A stretch of 64,000 bases of DNA from Flavobacterium tructae (GTDB taxonomy: Bacteria > Bacteroidota > Bacteroidia > Flavobacteriales > Flavobacteriaceae). Where the stretch lies: NCBI RefSeq assembly GCF_002217475.1, contig NZ_MUHH01000017.1, positions 172,999 through 236,998 on the forward strand, read 5' to 3'. This document shows, piece after piece, positions 16,094-26,251 of the stretch. A program made the position numbers and the translations under genes. Each line of letters opens with the position of its first letter. The first letter of the stretch is position 1. A model generated the notes under the pieces. The model was given only the letters and a program-made list of their open reading frames with translations. It was not told the origin of the DNA and searched no databases.

Positions 16094-18943
16094 TTATTTT
16101 TTTAGAACAGTTTGATTGAACGAGCCTTCATTAGTATAAACTTTTACCAAGTAGGTACCCGAAATTAAATTACTTACATCAATGCTTTCTACATTTTTGC
16201 CAACACTTTTTACTAAAGTTCCTGACATATTGTACACCTGAACTTTTTCGATACTTTGCACTGATTCGGAGAAGTATAAAACATCAGCAACCGGATTTGG
16301 ATATAAAATCACTTTTGAAGTTTTTGATTCTGATGTGATTTCTGATGATGTTTGTGCCGTTCTTAATGTACTTCCGCTATTGTAATCCGTGCTGATGTAG
16401 AATAAATTGGCAACAGAACCTTTTGTAATGGTATTGGAACCCGTAGGAATTGAAGCCGTCACAATTCCGGCCGATGCAGTGTACGAGACATTGTTTACTT
16501 TGATCGTTCCGGTAAAGTTAGAGTCGAAAACCAATGTCAGAGTAGAAGGACTCGCAGTAGTATAGGTAATGGTAGTACTTGATTCTATTTTGAGACGTGC
16601 TGTAAGAGTTAATCCCGCATAGGTTATTGATCCGTTAGTTGAATTCATATTTCCGGTAATGGTGTAAAATGAACTTGTTTTTCCGGATGTTGTAAAGTTA
16701 TGAATCTCATCTCCGGCAGGTGTTCCGGTAGTAACGGTAATAGTTCCTGAACCCGTTGCCGGAGTTCCTGTTCCGGTAGTTGCGATAGAGTATGAAACAG
16801 TAGCCGTCGGAGTTCCGGTAATGGTGATTGTTTTGGCGCTGGTATTTTTTACAAAACTAATTCCTGAAGCTGGCAAACCGGTAACTGTAGCATCTGTCGC
16901 ATTTCCTCCCCAGGTGAAAACAATCGTTGCAATTGCGTTTCCGCTGGCAACCGTTTGACTGTTATTGTTTGTGGATGTCAGTGTTTGCGTGCCGGCTGTG
17001 GTTACCGTAATAGTTCCTGTACCCGTTGCCGGAGTTCCTGTTCCGGTAGTTGCGATAGAGTAGGAAATATTAGCCGTTGGAGTTCCGGTAATGGTGATTG
17101 TTTTGGCGGTGGCATTTTTTACAAAACTAATTCCTGATGTCGGCAAACCTGTAACCGTTGCATCTGTTGCGTCGCCTCCCCAGGTGAAAACAATTGTTCC
17201 AATAGCAGTACCGCTGGTTACAGTTTGATTGTTATTGGAAGTTGAAGTTAGGGTTTGAGAACTTGTAGGCGGATTGCCTTCCCCTTGTACAGCAACCAAA
17301 GTCCCTGTGTAATTGGTAAGTGTCGATTTAAGTGCCGTGATTACTGTTGAAGAAGTATCATCGATACTATTGTTAAATGTCCATTTTAAATCACCTCCCG
17401 AAACACGTCCGGCGTATTGAGTTGCTTTTGTTTTAGCAGTCGCCGGTTGTTCGATGGTTAAATTTTTTACGTAAAGCGTAGCATCGGTATCAAAATTATT
17501 ATAAGTATTGGCTCCGGATTTAGATTTAACAGCGCTGCTTACTGTTTCTCCCCTTGTTGTGGCAACATAAGCATCGAAGTCGGTTGTGGAGCTAATTTTT
17601 CCTGAAATATTGTATAACGGATTAGGATCATTGTAGGCTACAAAACGCATGCTATTAGTTCCGTTTGAAGCGTCAAAAGTATTGTTGAAAGCTTTAATTG
17701 ATCCTCCAGCTTCACCTGAAAAGGTTCCCATAGTTCCGGCATTGTTTACCTGATTGGTTTCGTCCCAGATATCAGTTCCCTGCAAAGAAGTTAACATGGG
17801 ATGTTTACTGTTTCGGAAGTAGTTTCCTTCCACGAATAACGAAGATCCTAACGTAGAACCCGAACCGTATTTGGCTACACCATCAAAATAATTGTTGTAA
17901 ATGTGGGCCGAATAATAACGCACACGAGGATGACGCGAATCAGAGTGATCGAACCAGTTGTGGTGATAGGTGATGTACAAACCGCTTGTAGTGCCTTCGC
18001 TCAAACCTAAAAGACTTGCTTTTCCGTTGTCCCAAAAGTGATTGTAAGACAGAGTAATGTAAGTTGACGTTTTATTGTCTAAAGCTCCGTCTCCTTTAAT
18101 TTGATCAGCATCGCTTCCCGCATTTCCGTAGAACAAATCACAGTTGTGCACCCAAACGTGGTCATTGTCTTGCTGCATGCCAACATTGTCACCTGCGGTA
18201 CTGTTGCAGTTCATAAATCCAAGATTACTTACTTCAATGTTTGATGCCGATTTCAAACGTACGCCCCAGCCATTGGCAACAGCATCATTTCCAATTCCTT
18301 CGATCGTAAGATAACTGGCTGCATTGTTGGCATTTTCAATAACAACATCTCCGCCTTCCATCACAGACATGTCGGTAATATTTCCAATTAAACGAATGAT
18401 AAACGGACGTGTATCTTTTCCTTTTTTGATGGCATACAATATGTTTTGTAAACCAACGCAAGGGTTTGCACTGGCTCCGGTGATATTCATCGAAATAGTG
18501 TTTTTGGTATTTTGCGTGATGTATAAAATAACCGCATTGTCTTTCGGAGTTCCGTCAGATTTGTATCCTCCCGGAACGCGTCCGCCCTCAAAAGCAAATC
18601 CATTACGATCTTGGGCAGCAACGGTTAACGAACCTGTTGTTGAACCGGTACCTTCTGCACCCGAAATGACTGGTTTGATTTTAACGGTATAAGATCCCGC
18701 TTTTAAACCCGGAATGTCTGCACGAAAATAACTTCCGTAACTTCTGATCAATTGGTCGTCAATTTTTTTATCGGTGACTCCATTACCGGAGTAATACACA
18801 TTGTAGGTTTGTGCATTGCTTACAGGTTGCCATTTAACAAATGCCGATTCAAGCCAACCCGAGGATTCGGTAATTTGAACTTGTTGTGCCCATAAGGGAA
18901 CTGTAAGCAGTAAAAGCAGCAGAATAAGTAGGTTTTTTTTCAT
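16094..18943 (-). CDS. Secreted pectate lyase (polysaccharide lyase family 1) with repeats and type IX sorting domain
   Basis: This 949-residue multidomain enzyme probably cleaves polygalacturonate by beta-elimination outside the cell. It has a signal peptide (1-20), a fibronectin-III-like N-terminal domain (about 21-108), and a PL1 right-handed beta-helix (about 115-450) with [25 protein letters not shown] and IYNNYFDG, which carry the Ca ligands and the catalytic Arg region. Two nearly identical 90-residue domains follow at about 562-742 ([15 protein letters not shown]... units), then a beta domain (about 745-860). The end is a type A type IX sorting domain ([14 protein letters not shown] to the C-terminal Lys). 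No SusC/SusD pair or other pectinase is adjacent. An operator-like palindrome overlaps its promoter. Confidence 0.93.
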   Translation of the reverse strand: MKKNLLILLLLLLTVPLWAQQVQITESSGWLESAFVKWQPVSNAQTYNVYYSGNGVTDKKIDDQLIRSYGSYFRADIPGLKAGSYTVKIKPVISGAEGTGSTTGSLTVAAQDRNGFAFEGGRVPGGYKSDGTPKDNAVILYITQNTKNTISMNITGASANPCVGLQNILYAIKKGKDTRPFIIRLIGNITDMSVMEGGDVVIENANNAASYLTIEGIGNDAVANGWGVRLKSASNIEVSNLGFMNCNSTAGDNVGMQQDNDHVWVHNCDLFYGNAGSDADQIKGDGALDNKTSTYITLSYNHFWDNGKASLLGLSEGTTSGLYITYHHNWFDHSDSRHPRVRYYSAHIYNNYFDGVAKYGSGSTLGSSLFVEGNYFRNSKHPMLTSLQGTDIWDETNQVNNAGTMGTFSGEAGGSIKAFNNTFDASNGTNSMRFVAYNDPNPLYNISGKISSTTDFDAYVATTRGETVSSAVKSKSGANTYNNFDTDATLYVKNLTIEQPATAKTKATQYAGRVSGGDLKWTFNNSIDDTSSTVITALKSTLTNYTGTLVAVQGEGNPPTSSQTLTSTSNNNQTVTSGTAIGTIVFTWGGDATDATVTGLPTSGISFVKNATAKTITITGTPTANISYSIATTGTGTPATGTGTITVTTAGTQTLTSTNNNSQTVASGNAIATIVFTWGGNATDATVTGLPASGISFVKNTSAKTITITGTPTATVSYSIATTGTGTPATGSGTITVTTGTPAGDEIHNFTTSGKTSSFYTITGNMNSTNGSITYAGLTLTARLKIESSTTITYTTASPSTLTLVFDSNFTGTIKVNNVSYTASAGIVTASIPTGSNTITKGSVANLFYISTDYNSGSTLRTAQTSSEITSESKTSKVILYPNPVADVLYFSESVQSIEKVQVYNMSGTLVKSVGKNVESIDVSNLISGTYLVKVYTNEGSFNQTVLKK
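16733..17262. repeat. Two tandem 270-bp units inside the pectate lyase gene
   Basis: The segment starting near 16733 recurs at 17003 with an offset of exactly 270 bases and only scattered substitutions, encoding two tandem 90-residue domains. The high nucleotide identity indicates recent duplication or gene conversion. Confidence 0.85.
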
Positions 18944-19008
18944 AATTGTGGTTTTTTGGTTAATAAAGTTTCTTGTGATTTTTTGGGTATTGATTCAATA
19001 AACAAATT

Positions 19009-19030
19009 TGTAATCGATTACACAAAAATA
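19009..19030 (-). promoter_or_regulatory. Pectate lyase promoter -7 box with overlapping palindromic operator
   Basis: On the minus strand TATTTTTG (19023-19030) is followed directly by the perfect 14-base palindrome TGTAATCGATTACA (19009-19022), which would cover the transcription start. The central AATCGATT is typical of LacI-family operators. This predicts repression in the absence of a pectin-derived inducer; the regulator is not encoded nearby. Confidence 0.6.
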
Positions 19031-19108
19031 TATTATTTTTCGATATGTGTAAAATATTTGTTATAAAAAAGGAAAAACAATAAAAAATTGTGCTTTTGAA
19101 TATTGATA

Positions 19109-19143
19109 ATGTAATAAATTGCATTAATTGTAATTTATTACAT
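19109..19143. promoter_or_regulatory. Inverted repeat ATGTAATAAATT-N11-AATTTATTACAT
   Basis: Perfect 12-base arms at 19109-19120 and 19132-19143 lie about 95 bases upstream of the pectate lyase -7 box. The outer TGTAAT/ATTACA halves are the same as in the operator at 19009-19022, so this may be a second, more widely spaced binding site. Confidence 0.45.
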
Positions 19144-19591
19144 AAATACGATAGGTTTTGTGAAGTAGCATTTTTATTGCATTTGTGAGCATAATGGAGA
19201 GAAGAAAACAAATGCAATAAAACCAAAATATTAGATTTATAACATTTTGAGTAATTTATGTTATAGCGATAAAAAAGTCGTGTTTTGTGATTTAAAAGTC
19301 GTCTTTTCTACAGCTGTTGATACCTTTTGAGTTTGAAAATTATATCGATTTTACTTATTTTTTAGTCGAATGTTTTCTGATATAATGCCGGTGTAATATG
19401 AAAATAGTACAATACAATTGGACTATATTGAATATACAATCGGTATTGATCGTTTTTGAGATGAAAAAAGAAGTATTAAAGGTGTCTGTCAATTTCCGCA
19501 GTATTGATTAGATGAAGTTTTAAAGCAGACTGAAAGCTTAAAAACAGTAGTATAGTTTAACTTGGAGTTGGCATTATCCTGAAGGGGTAAG

Positions 19592-19629
19592 AGCAAAAAA
19601 AAAGCCTTTTGAATATTTCAAAAGGCTTT
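19592..19629 (-). terminator. Terminator of the BI-1 family gene
   Basis: AAAGCCTTTTGAA pairs with TTCAAAAGGCTTT (19601-19629). Read on the minus strand it is followed by a run of nine T, 22 bases past the stop codon. Confidence 0.85.
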
Positions 19630-19650
19630 GGTTATGAGAAAAAGAAAGAA

Positions 19651-20424
19651 TTAATCTTTGCTTGATAATTTTGACAATAGTCGTAAGAATTCGATGTACA
19701 ACCAAACTAGTGTGATAATTAATCCCATTGCACCATACCATTCCATGAATTTTGGCATTCTTTGCTGTACTCCTTTTTCGATCTGATCAAAGTCTAAGAA
19801 TAAGTTTAACGCAGCAATAATAATAACAAAAACACTAATTCCGATACTCATCATTGAATTTCCATAGTGAACCGGAGTCCAGCTTGTGAATAAAGAAACT
19901 AACCATGAAATTAAATAATAGGTAGCAATTGCTAATGTTGCCGCAACAACTACTGACTTAAATTGCTCTGTTACTTTTACAATTCTGAATTTATATAAAC
20001 CAAGGCATACTAAAAAAGTAACCAGAGTTGCTCCAACGGCGTTAATTACAATTCCGGGATATTTGGCTTCAAAGATGGCTGAAATTCCTCCAATGAATAG
20101 TCCCTCAAATAAAGCATAACCAGGAGCTAAATAAGGAGAAGCCTGAGGTTTGAAGGCTGAAATTATAACTAAAATTAGTCCAATGATGGCACCACCAATA
20201 GCAGGCAGCATCACATTCATACCATTAAATGCCATCCACCACGTTACCATAGCCGATCCGCATAAAATTAAAAACAAGATGGCCGTTTTGTTGATTGTAC
20301 CAGACAAAGTCATCTCCTGATTGTAGTCGATAATTTGTGCCTGATGTACTTCTTCAGCTTTTGAAACAGCATTAGAGGAAAAACGCTTGTTGCTTAAAAA
20401 TGGATTTTTTGAATTAAAGTTCAT
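19651..20424 (-). CDS. Bax inhibitor-1 / YccA family membrane protein
   Basis: The 257-residue protein has about seven membrane segments after a cytoplasmic N-terminus of roughly 45 residues. FEGLFIGGISA is the family core, and the Asp-containing LFLDFDQIEKGVQQ near the C-terminus matches the di-Asp region of BI-1/BsYetJ proteins, which conduct Ca2+ in a pH-dependent way. In bacteria the family is also linked to membrane-protein quality control (YccA with FtsH). It is a single gene with its own -7 box and terminator. Confidence 0.9.
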   Translation of the reverse strand: MNFNSKNPFLSNKRFSSNAVSKAEEVHQAQIIDYNQEMTLSGTINKTAILFLILCGSAMVTWWMAFNGMNVMLPAIGGAIIGLILVIISAFKPQASPYLAPGYALFEGLFIGGISAIFEAKYPGIVINAVGATLVTFLVCLGLYKFRIVKVTEQFKSVVVAATLAIATYYLISWLVSLFTSWTPVHYGNSMMSIGISVFVIIIAALNLFLDFDQIEKGVQQRMPKFMEWYGAMGLIITLVWLYIEFLRLLSKLSSKD

Positions 20425-20449
20425 AATGTAATTGGTTTTAAAAACTTAT

Positions 20450-20457
20450 CAAATATA
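20450..20457 (-). promoter_or_regulatory. -7 box (TATATTTG) of the BI-1 family gene
   Basis: On the minus strand TATATTTG lies 25 bases before the start codon at 20424. Confidence 0.6.
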
Positions 20458-20539
20458 ATCGATATTTTTTGATGTGCCTTGATTCCTATAGAATTTTTAA
20501 CAATTCGGAGCATTTGTTTTGAAGCATTATTCTTCTAAA

Positions 20540-20570
20540 TAAAAAAGCCGTCAATTAAGTATTGACGGCT
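20540..20570 (-). terminator. Terminator of the nuo operon
   Basis: AGCCGTCAAT (20546-20555) pairs perfectly with ATTGACGGCT (20561-20570). On the minus strand it is followed by T6, 21 bases past the nuoN stop. Confidence 0.85.
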
Positions 20571-20591
20571 CGTATTTTGATATTGAAATTC

Positions 20592-21983
20592 TTATTTTAA
20601 AAGATCTAAAACTAAAGAAGGGAATAAACCTAAAGCAATGTTCAAGGCAATTGAAATAACAGCAACGGCATAAATAAGGAAAGGTTTTCCGGTACGCTCC
20701 TGATTCGGTTCTTTAGAGTACATCGCTAAGATTAGTTTGAAATAGTATCCAACACTAATAATTGAATTGATAACCGCTACAATTACCAGAGCAATATATC
20801 CTGCCTGAATGGTTTGGTTGAACAAGAATAATTTAGCAAAGAAACCAGAGAAAATAGGAATACCGGCCATAGACAACAACGAACCTGTAAGGATTGCTGC
20901 CAATAAAGGATTTGTTTTTCCTAAACCGTGAAAGTTCGTGATATCTTCGTTATCCTGATTTTTGCACACATATAAAACAACACTAAATGCAGCGATTCCG
21001 GCCAATGCATAAGCAGCTGTGTAGTACAATAAAACACCTGCTGAGGTTGCTATCGTTAATAAAGTCATCAACATAAAACCGGCATGCGAGATTCCTGAGA
21101 ATGCCAGCATACGTTTTACATTTACCTGACGTAATGCCATTATATTTCCAACAGTCATAGAAGCGATTGAAACGATTACAACAATAGTTTCAAAAGTTCC
21201 TAAAAGATCCTGATTGTCTAGTGATGGAATGAAATTCAATGCAGAAACCAATTTATAAAGAGTAGCGATCGCTACAACTTTTGCCAAGGTACTCATTAAA
21301 GCAGTAGTTAATGCAGGAGAACCTTCGTAAACATCCGGAGCCCAGAAATGAAACGGAACCGCTGCTACTTTGAACAACATACCAATAATCATCAAAATCA
21401 TTCCGATTGGGAACCAGATTGGCAATTCGGCAGATAAAGAGACTTCGTGGATTTCAGCTACATCAAAAGTTCCCATTGCTCCGTAGATCAAACAAATTCC
21501 GAACAAAATGATTCCTGATGCGAAAGATCCCATTAAGAAATATTTCATACCCGCCTCATTACTTTTTAGATTCAAACGATCGCTCGCAGCCAAAACGTAA
21601 AGAGCAATAGACAGAATTTCAATTCCTAAGAAGAACATTGCTAAGTTTCCGAAAGAAACCATAGCCACTCCCCCGGCTAATAAAAATACTTTGATCGCAA
21701 CGAAATCGGAGATTTTGGTTGGATGATTTTCGTAAAAATTATGACTTAATGCTACCAGGAAAATGGTCAACACAATAAACAACGATGAAAATGTGACAGA
21801 GAACTTACTCACTGTAATCATATTGTTATAGTAACTTGCTGTTGATCCGAATTCGTAAAAGTTAAGCGCCAAAACACCTAGTAAACCAATGATGGTAATA
21901 GGAACAATGGCCTTTCTTAAATTAAGAATTTCAAACAATAGGCAAAAAATACCCAATCCTGTTATAGCTATTAATGTATTCAT
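20592..21983 (-). CDS. nuoN: NADH-quinone oxidoreductase subunit N
   Basis: The 463-residue antiporter-like membrane subunit of complex I has about 13-14 membrane helices. Conserved features include FLGIEILSIALYVLA, PFHFWAPDVYEGSP (the discontinuous-helix signature of the NuoL/M/N family) and KRMLAFSGISHAG with the proton-channel Lys. It takes part in proton pumping as the innermost of the three antiporter-like subunits. It is the last gene of the nuo operon, 68 bases after nuoM, and is followed by a terminator. Confidence 0.97.
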   Translation of the reverse strand: MNTLIAITGLGIFCLLFEILNLRKAIVPITIIGLLGVLALNFYEFGSTASYYNNMITVSKFSVTFSSLFIVLTIFLVALSHNFYENHPTKISDFVAIKVFLLAGGVAMVSFGNLAMFFLGIEILSIALYVLAASDRLNLKSNEAGMKYFLMGSFASGIILFGICLIYGAMGTFDVAEIHEVSLSAELPIWFPIGMILMIIGMLFKVAAVPFHFWAPDVYEGSPALTTALMSTLAKVVAIATLYKLVSALNFIPSLDNQDLLGTFETIVVIVSIASMTVGNIMALRQVNVKRMLAFSGISHAGFMLMTLLTIATSAGVLLYYTAAYALAGIAAFSVVLYVCKNQDNEDITNFHGLGKTNPLLAAILTGSLLSMAGIPIFSGFFAKLFLFNQTIQAGYIALVIVAVINSIISVGYYFKLILAMYSKEPNQERTGKPFLIYAVAVISIALNIALGLFPSLVLDLLK

Positions 21984-22051
21984 TTTTGTTTTTTTGATTT
22001 AGGAAATCTAAAACTAATGATGCCCTAATTTATTTTTATTTAAAATATTTT

Positions 22052-23491
22052 TTAATTTTTATTGATAACGTTCAGAATCGTTTCTAAACTTGGTGTAATC
22101 AAATCTGTAATTGGTTTTGGATAGAATCCGAAGAAAATCAACACTGCAATAATCGCTACTAATGAAATTCCTTCATTAACAGAAACGTCAGCAAAAGTTT
22201 TCGAATTGGTTTCTCCCAACATTACATTTTGAAACATTTTAAGCATATAATAAGCTCCTAAAATAATAGTAGTTCCACCTAAAACAGCAAACCAGATATT
22301 AATTTGAGAAAGACTATACAAAACAGTAAATTCTCCAACAAAGTTAAAAGTACTTGGTAAAGCAACAGAAGCCAATACCAAAATTAAAAACATTGAAGTG
22401 AATTTTGGAGATTGTGTACGAATACCGCCTAATTGTGAAATTTCTCTGGTTTCGTATCTTCTGAAGATAATTTCGGCAGCATAGAACAAACCTACTACCA
22501 CAAAACCGTGAGCAATCATTTGCAATACAGCTCCACGTAAACCGTCAATAGTTAGGGTGTAAGTTCCCGCAGCAATTAAACCAACGTGCGCCAAAGACGA
22601 GTAAGCTAACAATTTCTTCAGATCTTTTTGTCTTAAAGCTACAATTGATCCGTAGATCACACCAGCAATTCCAAGAGCGATAAAGATGTTCATGTATTCT
22701 TTTGCAGCCAATGGTGCAAGGGGTAATTGCCAACGAATAACACTGTACAATCCCATTTTTAACATGATACCGGATAAAAGCATCGTTCCAACAGTTGGTG
22801 CTTTTTGGTATACATTTGCCTGCCAGGTATGGAAAGGAATAATTGGAATTTTAATAGCATAAGCAAGGAAGAAAGCTAAGAATATCCATAATTGCTCGCA
22901 AGCTGATAAATTTAATTTGTACAAATCTTCGATTAAGAAGCTTCCGGCTTTTTGATACAGGTAGATAAAAGCAACTAACATGAACAAGGAACCTGCCAGC
23001 GTGTAGATAAAGAATTTAACTACTGCTTTTCTGCGTTCTTCGGCATCACCATTACCCCAGATAAGGGCAATAAAGTAAATTGGAATAAGCGCCAACTCCC
23101 AGAAAATATAATATAAAAGACCGTCTGCTGCCAGGAACGTTCCTGTCATAGCAAAAGCCATAAATAAAATTAGAGCATAAAAACCTTTGGCATTTTTGTA
23201 TTCGTTACCAAAAGAAGAGAATATAATAATTGGTGTTAAAGCTACAGTAAGCAAAAGCATCGCCATACCTAAACCATCTGCGTTAAGAGCAAATGAAATT
23301 TTAGGCTGAGTAATCCAGGTATTAATCAGGCTGATATTCTCACCAGCTGAAAAATGATTTAATAAAACAATTGAACAACCTAAAGCCGCCAAACTAAAGA
23401 ACAAAGCTACTTTTGATGCTAGCTTGTCACCAACAAAATAAGTGGCAAATGCACCAATTAGAAGAATAATTAATATAAGAGAAACGTTCAT
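22052..23491 (-). CDS. nuoM: NADH-quinone oxidoreductase subunit M
   Basis: The 479-residue antiporter-like subunit has about 14 membrane helices. Diagnostic stretches are FWELALIPIYFIALIWG with the essential Glu, PIIPFHTWQANVYQKAP and KKLLAYSSLAHVGLI. It sits between NuoN and NuoL in the membrane arm and forms a proton channel. It starts 10 bases after the nuoL stop, consistent with translational coupling within the operon. Confidence 0.97.
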   Translation of the reverse strand: MNVSLILIILLIGAFATYFVGDKLASKVALFFSLAALGCSIVLLNHFSAGENISLINTWITQPKISFALNADGLGMAMLLLTVALTPIIIFSSFGNEYKNAKGFYALILFMAFAMTGTFLAADGLLYYIFWELALIPIYFIALIWGNGDAEERRKAVVKFFIYTLAGSLFMLVAFIYLYQKAGSFLIEDLYKLNLSACEQLWIFLAFFLAYAIKIPIIPFHTWQANVYQKAPTVGTMLLSGIMLKMGLYSVIRWQLPLAPLAAKEYMNIFIALGIAGVIYGSIVALRQKDLKKLLAYSSLAHVGLIAAGTYTLTIDGLRGAVLQMIAHGFVVVGLFYAAEIIFRRYETREISQLGGIRTQSPKFTSMFLILVLASVALPSTFNFVGEFTVLYSLSQINIWFAVLGGTTIILGAYYMLKMFQNVMLGETNSKTFADVSVNEGISLVAIIAVLIFFGFYPKPITDLITPSLETILNVINKN

Positions 23492-23501
23492 AGTTGTAAA
23501 A

Positions 23502-25385
23502 TTATTTAGCTAAAAATATATAGGAAACAATGGCACAAAGCCCTAAAACAAATGCAAAAAGATATAATCCGATACTTCCGTTTTGTAATTTTTTACCTTG
23601 AAAAGCCAATTCGTTGGCTACTTTTCCTAATCCAAAAACAAGGGCAGAAAGGCCAGTTTCGATATAGTCTCTGAAAAATCTTGATAATCCGTTGATAGAG
23701 CGAACGAAAATAGCATCGTAAGCTTCGTCTACATAATATTTGTTGTATAACACTTTGGTCAAACCGCTAATGTTTTCATCCGCTTCCGGAACATTATCTA
23801 GTTTGAAGTATTTCACATAAGCAATTAGAATACCTAACAATCCACCCAAAACAGCAACACCCATTAAAGTGTATTCTGTTGTGCCTAAATGATGTTCTTC
23901 GCCTGCTACTTTAGTGAAAAGAGGGGCTAGGTAACCATTTAACCAGCTGTTTCCAGGTAAACTGATCAATCCTCCAAAAGTAGCCAGAATAGCTAAAATC
24001 ACTAATGGAAAAGTAATCAATCCGTCACTTTCATGTAAGTGGTGTTTTTGCTCTTCGGTTCCTCTGAAATTTTTAAAGAAAGTAAGGAACATTAATCTGA
24101 ACATATAAAATGCCGTCATGATAGAAGCGACAGATCCTACCACATAAAGCGGGATGCTATGGTGGAAAGCCGTTAATAAAATTTCGTCTTTAGAGAAGAA
24201 ACCAGAGAAAAATGGAACTCCTGAAATGGCTAATGATGAAATTAACATTGTCCAGAAAGTGATTGGCATCGCTTTACGCAAACCACCCATTTTACGCATA
24301 TCCTGTTCCCCATGTAAACCATGAATTACAGATCCTGAACCTAAGAACAGACAAGCTTTGAAGAAAGCGTGTGTGATTACGTGAAAAACAGCTACTTCAT
24401 AAGCACCAAATCCTAAGGCCAAAAACATTAAACCTAATTGAGAAACGGTAGAGTAAGCCAATACTTTTTTGATATCGGTCTGAACCAAACCGATTGTTGC
24501 AGCAACTAATGAAGTTACAGCTCCAATAATAGCGATAACAGACTGAACATCCGGAGCTAAATCAAATACAAAGTTCAAACGGGTAATCATGAAGATACCG
24601 GCGGTTACCATTGTCGCAGCGTGAATTAATGCCGAAACCGGAGTTGGTCCTGCCATCGCATCAGGTAACCAGGTGTATAATGGAATTTGTGCTGATTTAC
24701 CACAAGCTCCAATAAACAAACATAAAGCAGCTAATGAAAGCAATGGGATGTTTAAGTTCGCTGCTCCTGCGATTGCCGTTTTTAAAGTAGCATAATCTAA
24801 AGTAGAGAACATTGAACCTAGTATGAACATTCCGATTAATAAACCTAAATCTCCAATTCTGTTCATGATGAAAGCTTTTTTCGCAGCATCATTGTAATCC
24901 TGGTTTTTGTGCCAGAATCCAATTAATAAGTACGAACAAAGTCCAACACCTTCCCAACCAATAAATAAAACTAACAAGTTACTTCCCATTACAAGAGTAA
25001 TCATGAAGAATACGAACAGATTCAAATAAGCAAAAAACTTGTGCATATTCTCATCGTCGTGCATATAGCTGATAGAGTATAAATGAATCAGCGATCCAAT
25101 ACCAGTTACGAAAAGCAACCAAAGTAAAGACAACTGATCTAATAAAAATCCAAGATTGATCTTTAAATTACTAATTTGAATCCAGTCAAATAAAGTAACC
25201 TGAAGCGCTTGTTTGGTTTGGCTCACCTGATTGAAAAAGAAAAGTGTAACAGCAAAAGAAACCACTACAGCAGCAGTTCCGATGATTCCTGAAACGGTTT
25301 TTCCTAAGCTCTTGCCGAAGAAAACATTGATTAAAAATCCTAAAAAAGGAGATAAAACTAAAAGTAAAGCTAAATTGGTATCCAT
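23502..25385 (-). CDS. nuoL: NADH-quinone oxidoreductase subunit L
   Basis: The 627-residue distal antiporter-like subunit has about 16 membrane helices. It contains FIGWEGVGLCSYLLIGFW, IPLYTWLPDAMAGPTPVSALIHAATMV-type helix 7/8 sequence and KKVLAYSTVSQLG. The C-terminal part (about 520-627) includes the long lateral helix that runs along the membrane arm and a last anchoring membrane segment. It lies 6 bases after nuoK. Confidence 0.97.
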   Translation of the reverse strand: MDTNLALLLVLSPFLGFLINVFFGKSLGKTVSGIIGTAAVVVSFAVTLFFFNQVSQTKQALQVTLFDWIQISNLKINLGFLLDQLSLLWLLFVTGIGSLIHLYSISYMHDDENMHKFFAYLNLFVFFMITLVMGSNLLVLFIGWEGVGLCSYLLIGFWHKNQDYNDAAKKAFIMNRIGDLGLLIGMFILGSMFSTLDYATLKTAIAGAANLNIPLLSLAALCLFIGACGKSAQIPLYTWLPDAMAGPTPVSALIHAATMVTAGIFMITRLNFVFDLAPDVQSVIAIIGAVTSLVAATIGLVQTDIKKVLAYSTVSQLGLMFLALGFGAYEVAVFHVITHAFFKACLFLGSGSVIHGLHGEQDMRKMGGLRKAMPITFWTMLISSLAISGVPFFSGFFSKDEILLTAFHHSIPLYVVGSVASIMTAFYMFRLMFLTFFKNFRGTEEQKHHLHESDGLITFPLVILAILATFGGLISLPGNSWLNGYLAPLFTKVAGEEHHLGTTEYTLMGVAVLGGLLGILIAYVKYFKLDNVPEADENISGLTKVLYNKYYVDEAYDAIFVRSINGLSRFFRDYIETGLSALVFGLGKVANELAFQGKKLQNGSIGLYLFAFVLGLCAIVSYIFLAK

Positions 25386-25391
25386 TTTTAT

Positions 25392-25712
25392 TTATCCTTT
25401 TAAATTTTTTAAATTATCGATACTAATCGAACCTAAATTTCTAAAGATCGAAACTAAAATAGCCAATCCAACTGCAACTTCTGCTGCAGCAACTGCCATC
25501 GAAAAGAACACAAAGACTTGTCCCTGCGCATCCTGATGGTAAGTTGAAAAAGCAACAAATAAAAGGTTAACAGCATTCAACATGATTTCGATAGACATGA
25601 AAACGATAATAGCGTTTCGTCTGTACAATACACCAAAAATACCAATACAGAAAAGTACAACACTCAAAAAGATGTAGTTTTCAATACCTATTTGATTTAA
25701 TATATTACCCAT
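25392..25712 (-). CDS. nuoK: NADH-quinone oxidoreductase subunit K
   Basis: The 106-residue subunit (MrpC-like) has three membrane helices. The two helix-buried Glu residues of the E-channel are present, in [20 protein letters not shown] and [13 protein letters not shown]. The start codon overlaps the last base of the nuoJ stop codon. Confidence 0.97.
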   Translation of the reverse strand: MGNILNQIGIENYIFLSVVLFCIGIFGVLYRRNAIIVFMSIEIMLNAVNLLFVAFSTYHQDAQGQVFVFFSMAVAAAEVAVGLAILVSIFRNLGSISIDNLKNLKG

Positions 25713-26251
25713 TATTTATTTAATTTTTCTTTTTTAGACAATAATACAGTTCCAATCATGGCTACTAAAAGCAAGATCGAAGCAAATTCAAACGGAACCA
25801 TATATTCGTTCAGCAAAATTTTACCCAATACTTTGATTGATTGGAAATCTTCACCCGTTGAGTCGTATTCGCCAACAATTGGTTTAGAGTTGATAAAAAT
25901 TGCGATTAATACTATGCAAATCAAACAAAAAGAGACAATGGCCCCTAAACGAGTAATTCTGGGACGGTGCACTTCTTTTTGTTCGTTCAGGTTCATCAAC
26001 ATGATCGTAAACAGGAACAGAATCATAATCGCTCCCGAGTAGACTATGATGTGTACGATAGCCAAAAATTGAGAGTTTAATAGTAAATAATGACCGGCAA
26101 TAGAGAAAAAACAAATCACTAAGTAAATAGCACTATGAATTGGGTTTCTGCTAAAAATAGTCAGGAAAGCGGTAATCACCGTAATAAACGCTAAGAAACA
26201 AAATATAATTTGTACAGTTGTTGCGTGTGCAAAATCGGGAATATGTATCAT
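25712..26251 (-). CDS. nuoJ: NADH-quinone oxidoreductase subunit J
   Basis: The 179-residue membrane subunit has five helices, with the conserved Tyr/Gly-rich third helix [16 protein letters not shown], which is involved in coupling electron transfer to proton pumping. It directly follows nuoI with no spacer and overlaps nuoK by one base. Confidence 0.96.
   Translation of the reverse strand: MIHIPDFAHATTVQIIFCFLAFITVITAFLTIFSRNPIHSAIYLVICFFSIAGHYLLLNSQFLAIVHIIVYSGAIMILFLFTIMLMNLNEQKEVHRPRITRLGAIVSFCLICIVLIAIFINSKPIVGEYDSTGEDFQSIKVLGKILLNEYMVPFEFASILLLVAMIGTVLLSKKEKLNK

Larger units (their letters stand above)
18944..19650. other. Long AT-rich intergenic region upstream of the pectate lyase
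   Basis: This 700-base region holds the pectate lyase promoter and operator-like palindrome (19009-19030), a second dyad (19109-19143) and, at its far end, the BI-1 gene terminator. Between about 19150 and 19590 I see no convincing gene or RNA structure. An 88-codon minus-strand frame at 18960-19226 has no coding character. Confidence 0.6.

Noticed and set aside
18960..19226. 88-codon minus-strand frame upstream of the pectate lyase
   Set aside because: It covers the promoter and both palindromes, and its Cys/Leu/Phe-rich translation looks like AT-rich noncoding DNA.
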